Origin: Boswellia sacra
Taxonomy: Eukaryota; Streptophyta; Magnoliopsida; Sapindales; Burseraceae
NCBI GenBank assembly: GCA_013180625.2
Contig: SNVD02002656.1
Span: 38,309 to 102,308, forward strand
Length of the DNA: 64,000 nt
Direction of reading: 5' to 3'
Made by a program: the position numbers and the translations under genes
Notes under the pieces: generated by a model
The model's input: the letters and a program-made list of their open reading frames with translations, nothing else
What the model was told of the DNA's origin: nothing
Database searches by the model: none
Shown here: piece by piece, positions 60,540-64,000 of the stretch
Layout of the letters: each line of letters opens with the position of its first letter
How positions within the stretch are numbered: the first letter of the stretch is position 1

Positions 60540-62762
60540 TTAACCCTTAGAATGTAACATGCAACTTGCAAGAAGGTTAACCAAATCAATTGCAATAAGG
60601 AATATCAAAGTAGCAGCCAGACACCTGAAAATAGCAAAATCAAACTTTGAACTTTTAATTAAATGTCGACCTATAACAATAAACGATGAATGTAAAAAAT
60701 ACTATGAACTTGTAAAATACAACATGAAACTTGCAAAAGCCTAACACGCTTAGTAATTGCAATGTGACATGTAAAAGTAGCAAAATCAACATTCAACTTG
60801 CAACTGAATAGGACTTAAACCTAGGAATGATGAATCTGTAAAACAAAGCATTAACTTGTAAAGATACAACATGAAACTTCCAACGAGGTTAATTGAGAGG
60901 TGCTTAATTGGACATCATTTCATATTAATGTTTCTAAGCTTCTTTGCTATTTTCTTTGGTATTTTTAAATTTTGGTGTTGTTTTAGGACGCGATAGATAC
61001 GTCATATAACACAGCATAAGATAGTATAAATTTATTTGCATTGGATTAGATTGGAATGGATAATATAGGATAAGATTGGATAAGCCATAATACTATACTA
61101 TATTTGAGTACAGTATTTTATTAGAAAAAAGTTAAAAGAGAATTATAATATAAAAGAAATTTAAATACTAATTAAAATTATTTTTAAAATAAAAATATTG
61201 AATTATAAATTTTTATTTATTTAAGTATTTGACAAATTATTTATTAATTATATAAATATTTAATTATTTAATTTATTTAATTTAAGGTATTTATTAGTAA
61301 AAATTGAGAAAAAAATAAGCTTATATGGTGTTAACCGATGGGTAGGCTTACTATAAGTTTGCATAAATCTTATATGCACATCAGCGCAACAATGCCCACT
61401 TTATGCTTTCCAGTCTCGCTAAAAAACTACCCAAATATAGTATAACTTTCTAACACTATCCTATGCAGTGCTATGCGGTGCATCAAACACGTTCTAAATG
61501 TTTTAGGAGTTTCGGAGGAGTTTACACTAAAAAGAGGGAAATTGGTCAATTTTGTAGATAGCAAACTGAGGCCATGGCCTCAACATTCGGAGCTGCGACA
61601 TTGTGTTTAAAGTGTCAGTCATAGTTCCAGTGGGTTGAAGCCTTAGCTGTGGATTTTGAAGCTACAGCTCAGGCACGATAAAAAGTTTTATAAGAATGAA
61701 TCTTATGGACCTAGAGCTATCTCTCACTTACTCTAAAACATTCAAGCATTACAAACAGACCTTTGGAAGACCAAATTGGGGTCAGGTGACATCTGAAGAT
61801 CAATTTGAAGGAGAGAAAGGGACTGCAAGGAAAAAGGAATGAGAAGGCTATGAAGATTCATCTGCATAAAGGATTTTCTCAAGCTTGCAATTGAGTTCTT
61901 TCTTTTCTTCTTAATCTCTCGAGCTCATTGTGTTTTCAATTATTTATTTTGTGTTTAATTTTACAATTACGTTTAGCTAGATTTCTTTTGGTTAAGGGTG
62001 ATTTCAAAACCCTAGAGATGAATGTTGTGAATTGATTATTAAGATATTATTATCCAATTCCCCAATTTAAGTTGATTATGTTCTTTTATAATAATTGTTC
62101 ATGATTATTTTCTTGCTTTATTTAGGGTGGCCATCTAAATAAGACTTGATTATTTTCTAATGCTAGTTTAGAAATGTTGATTCGTAATTGCCTTGAATTT
62201 TAATTCATTAGTAGTAGGTTGTGGTCAGAGATTGTAATTGGAGAATATAACCTAAGTTAAATAATCTAAGCTTTTGTTTGTTACTTAGATCAACCTATCT
62301 TTCTCAGCTTAATACGTCAAATGAATTAAATTTAAAGAGCTTGCTCTAGATTATTTGATGGATAGAGATTAAATAAAGAGTTTGTTATTTAACGATGAAC
62401 TAAGGAAAGATTGGGGTAAAGTAGCTTGTTGTTATCTGTGGTTGATAATTTCAATTGAGAATTAGATGATAATTCTATGATTGATATGCTATTTCATGTT
62501 TAGTGGGGGAGAATGATTCCTTGACCAGGTCTTTCTCATTATTAATTTTCATATTATCTAATTTTGTATTTTGCCATTCTTTATTAGCTTTTACATTTTA
62601 TTTAGTTAGTCATTCACAAAAACCCCATTTTTATTTTAATATTGTTTTTAATAATAAATTAATTAGCATCAATCCTCAAGGGAGCGATACTTCACTTATC
62701 ACTATATTACTTGTAGGACTAGCAAAGTTACCAGTTTCAAACGCATTATTAACAAAGTTGTA
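60540..62762 (+). repeat. LTR-like copy A (Ty3/Gypsy-like), interrupted by a MITE
   Basis: It begins with two tandem 'tgcaacttgcaa..gcaaaatcaa' units (60540-60890). It continues with AGGTGCTTAATT, GGAGTTTACACTAAAA, GGTTAAGGGTGATTTCAAAA and ends near 62690 with 'atcctcaagggagcgatactt', which recalls the end region of Athila-like Gypsy LTRs. Copy B at 62763 onward repeats the same series of blocks. The 512-bp insert at 60989-61500 must be removed for the copies to align. The element assignment is tentative. Confidence 0.5.
60989..61500. mobile_element. hAT-type MITE-like insert, 512 bp
   Basis: Exact 8-bp duplications TTTTAGGA lie at 60981-60988 and 61501-61508, and copy B lacks the insert. 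Arms are inverted: CACAGCATAAGATAG on the left against the reverse complement CACTGCATAGGATAG of the right arm. The 8-bp duplication suggests the hAT superfamily. Confidence 0.75.
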
Positions 62763-64000
62763 ACAAGAAACGTCGTAGTTGTAGGTTGACACCTAGAAGT
62801 AGTAAAATAAAACCTTTAACTTGTAAAAAGGAACGATAAACTTATAAAATATGAACATTAATTTGTGAAATATAACATGAAAATTGTATTAAGGTTAACC
62901 AAGAACGTTGAAGTTGCATTGATAGGTGCTTAATTATACAATTTTTTTTTATCAATTTCTCTATACTTCTTTGCTATATTCCTTGGTATTTTTATGTTTT
63001 TATGTTGTTTTGATAATTGTAGGAGTTTTGTAGGAGTTTACACTAAAATAGAGTGGAACCTCCCATTTTGACCTATGTTGGCGAACTTCTCAAGAATTTA
63101 TTGCATTGATTTACAGCGAACCACATGTCATGCAATATATCATTAGTAAGTCCTAGAACTTTAGTTTCTAGTGGAGTTTACAGTTTGTGAATCGGATTTG
63201 TATATGAGAAGTTATACGTAATTTAGTACAAGAAGGATAGATATGTAAATATAAGTAGTGGGAAGCTTTGAAATTTGATAGTTTGGCCCTTGAAGCTGAT
63301 GGTTTGAAATTGTACAATTTCACCCTACCTTATAACTATGGTAAATTCTTCATTTTCTCATATCTCTCCCATTCGGGAGAAGCAACCTCTTCCCCTCTAG
63401 AAAATTCTCTCCCCTCATGTGGAGATTCATGGCTGCTCGTGGTGGTCATAAAGTAGTCTCCATCGATTAGGCTCCAACACTCTAGTTTTTCTTTCTCTCT
63501 TTTTAATTGTATTTAGTTTTATGTTTTTTTATTGTATTTATTTCCATTATGTGTAGCTAAAGTATTTTTCGATTAAGGGTGATTTTGAAACCCTAGATAT
63601 GACTTATGTGAATTAATTATCCAAGTAATTATTATTCAATTCTCTAATTGAAATTGTTTGTGTTCTTTGATAATTAAAGGTTATGATTAATTCTTGTTTT
63701 ATTAGACTGGCCAACTAGTTAGGACTTGAAGATTATCATTGTTAGACTAAAAATATTGATTTGTAATTGTCTTACATTTCTATTCATTGGTAACAAAATT
63801 GTAATACATGGCTAAAATTGAAGAAGTTTAATAATCCGAGCTTGTGTGTCTATTGCTTAAACCTATCTTTCTAATCTTAATGCTTCCATTAAATTAATTT
63901 AGAGAGCTTTTTCTAGGTTGTTTAAATGGAAAGAGGTTAAATAAAGAGCTTGTTTTATTTAACAATAAACTAATAAAAGATTGGGGTAACAAAGCTTGCT
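62763..64000 (+). repeat. LTR-like copy B, runs off the window
   Basis: It repeats copy A in order: AGGTGCTTAATTATAC (62925), GGAGTTTACACTAAAA (about 63030), GATTAAGGGTGATTTTGAAA (about 63571), then a parallel block to the window end. Copies A and B are directly adjacent, with no internal retrotransposon domain between them. Confidence 0.5.

Noticed and set aside
60559..60744. 61-codon frame
   Set aside because: It lies wholly inside the tandem repeat at the start of LTR-like copy A. The other unit does not keep the frame.

Overview
This is eukaryotic nuclear DNA from a flowering plant, almost certainly a eudicot. The evidence is GT-AG introns, plant-specific gene families, high AT content, and a dense load of plant LTR retrotransposons, CACTA and Mutator elements and MITEs. 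The protein sequences have a rosid look (Citrus is a guess I cannot verify). There is no bacterial operon logic here. Only two genes look intact: an eight-exon metallo-beta-lactamase-fold, probably chloroplast-targeted protein (8844-11700, +) and a five-exon GARP/G2-like NIGT1/HHO-type transcription factor (21410-19596, -).

Left part (1-29.6 kb): LTR relics at 1-196 and about 1656-2560, a 1.04 kb element with exact 10-bp target duplications (2951-3993), a compound CT/CA/CG microsatellite (4582-4824), the two genes, and AT-rich intergenic DNA. MITEs are inserted throughout. One Mutator-type MITE family (TIR close to GAGTAGTTCC) occurs three times in the window with 9-bp target duplications (12343-12693, 27844-29025, 38001-38862). 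A hAT-type MITE with an 8-bp duplication (27203-27409) sits inside another MITE (about 27050-27429).

Middle (29.7-52.3 kb): a complete but decayed Mutator-like transposon (29685-37933, exact 9-bp duplication) carries a broken MULE transposase on + and, on -, a multi-exon DUF1985-type host-like gene in which I find no C48 peptidase part. Next is a full-length decayed Sirevirus-type Copia retrotransposon on - (40009-52275, 5-bp duplication, PBS, PPT, both LTRs). It has an extra ORF of the 'putative plant transposon protein' family between RNase H and the 3' LTR. A LINE-derived ORF1-only insert (44830-46571, 11-bp duplication) splits its reverse transcriptase from its RNase H. Unexpectedly, the MULE subterminal regions and the Copia LTRs both contain arrays built on the same GTCGAG/CTCGAC core.

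Right part (52.3-64 kb): a 5.9 kb CACTA element (53489-59395, 3-bp duplication TGT) has no recognisable transposase. It holds intron-containing fragments of two unrelated host genes on the same strand: the start of an MFS (MFSD5/MOT2-like) transporter and the stalk-region exons of a DRP3-type dynamin. This is a Pack-CACTA that has built a potential chimeric transcription unit. It has its own nested 215-bp Mutator-type MITE. Beyond it lie a tandem duplication (59577-60478) and two adjacent LTR-like copies, one interrupted by a 512-bp hAT-type MITE, running off the window end.

All boundaries were read by eye. Family names come from recognition of motifs, not database searches.
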